A program made the translations under genes and the position numbers. The notes beneath the pieces were generated by a model that did no database searches, had not been told where the DNA came from, and saw only the letters and a list, made by a program, of their open reading frames with translations. Below, piece after piece: positions 63,988-64,000 of a DNA stretch of 64,000 nucleotides. Numbering within the stretch: the stretch's first letter is position 1; each line of letters starts with the position of its first letter. The stretch is from Streptomyces ruber (GTDB lineage Bacteria; Actinomycetota; Actinomycetes; Streptomycetales; Streptomycetaceae): positions 806,001-870,000 of the forward strand of contig NZ_BMQK01000001.1 of NCBI RefSeq assembly GCF_014648075.1, written 5' to 3'.

Positions 63988-64000
63988 TAAGGAGTGTCCG

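Overview
The window is chromosomal DNA of a Streptomyces species. It has very high GC, strongly GC3-biased codons, long spurious antisense reading frames, few TTA codons and typical actinobacterial gene families. Gene order matches, from memory, the core-chromosome stretch of S. coelicolor that runs from moeZ through wblC, hisN and sigR-rsrA to the albaflavenone genes (about SCO5178-SCO5223). The left half also resembles the mycobacterial moeZ-adnAB-nudC-uvrD2-whiB7 neighbourhood. No phage, IS element, CRISPR array or rRNA operon was seen.

Left part (1-18.8 kb): the 3' end of an NAD-dependent epimerase gene and a decayed small gene are followed by moeZ (sulfur activation), two tandem secreted lipoprotein peptidases, a large flippase-like membrane protein, an alkyltransferase-like DNA repair protein, the AdnA/AdnB helicase-nuclease pair, an M20 peptidase and NudC. 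At 18.8-21.5 kb the core order is interrupted by a lower-GC island: an aldo/keto reductase and a divergent AraC regulator carrying a TTA (bldA-type) codon, flanked by inverted repeats and gene remnants. Core order resumes with mycoredoxin, uvrD2 and wblC. wblC, the whiB7-type antibiotic-resistance regulator, has a long leader with an upstream ORF and a textbook attenuator.

Middle part (25-46 kb): a small wblC-coupled ORF, an ABC1 kinase overlapping a degenerate ThiF-like protein, a YgjP-type metallopeptidase, a TerD/AIM24 triad, a Nudix hydrolase, a DUF2342 protein, an SDR epimerase, moaE, a YlbL-type PDZ/Lon protease, a UPF0182 membrane protein, two identical initiator tRNA genes flanking a Sel1/TPR protein, and a divergent Fur-family regulator/catalase pair.

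Right part (46-64 kb): a CBS protein, hisN, a TetR regulator, an SMR transporter, aroA-rsgA, an M50-like membrane protease, a SRAP (HMCES/YedK) protein, a small hydrolase, the thiol-stress sigma factor gene sigR with its anti-sigma gene rsrA, a tandem HD-GYP/degenerate HD pair, a TPR protein, peptide deformylase, epi-isozizaene synthase with CYP170-type albaflavenone synthase, and a GlxA-type AraC regulator.

Stress response links much of the window. Matches to the sigma-R promoter (GGAAT-18-GTT) lie upstream of moeZ, mycoredoxin and sigR itself. The catalase/Fur pair handles peroxide. AdnAB, UvrD2, the alkyltransferase-like protein and SRAP handle DNA damage. WblC senses translation stress through its leader. 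Functions are assigned from motifs read by eye; no database search was run.
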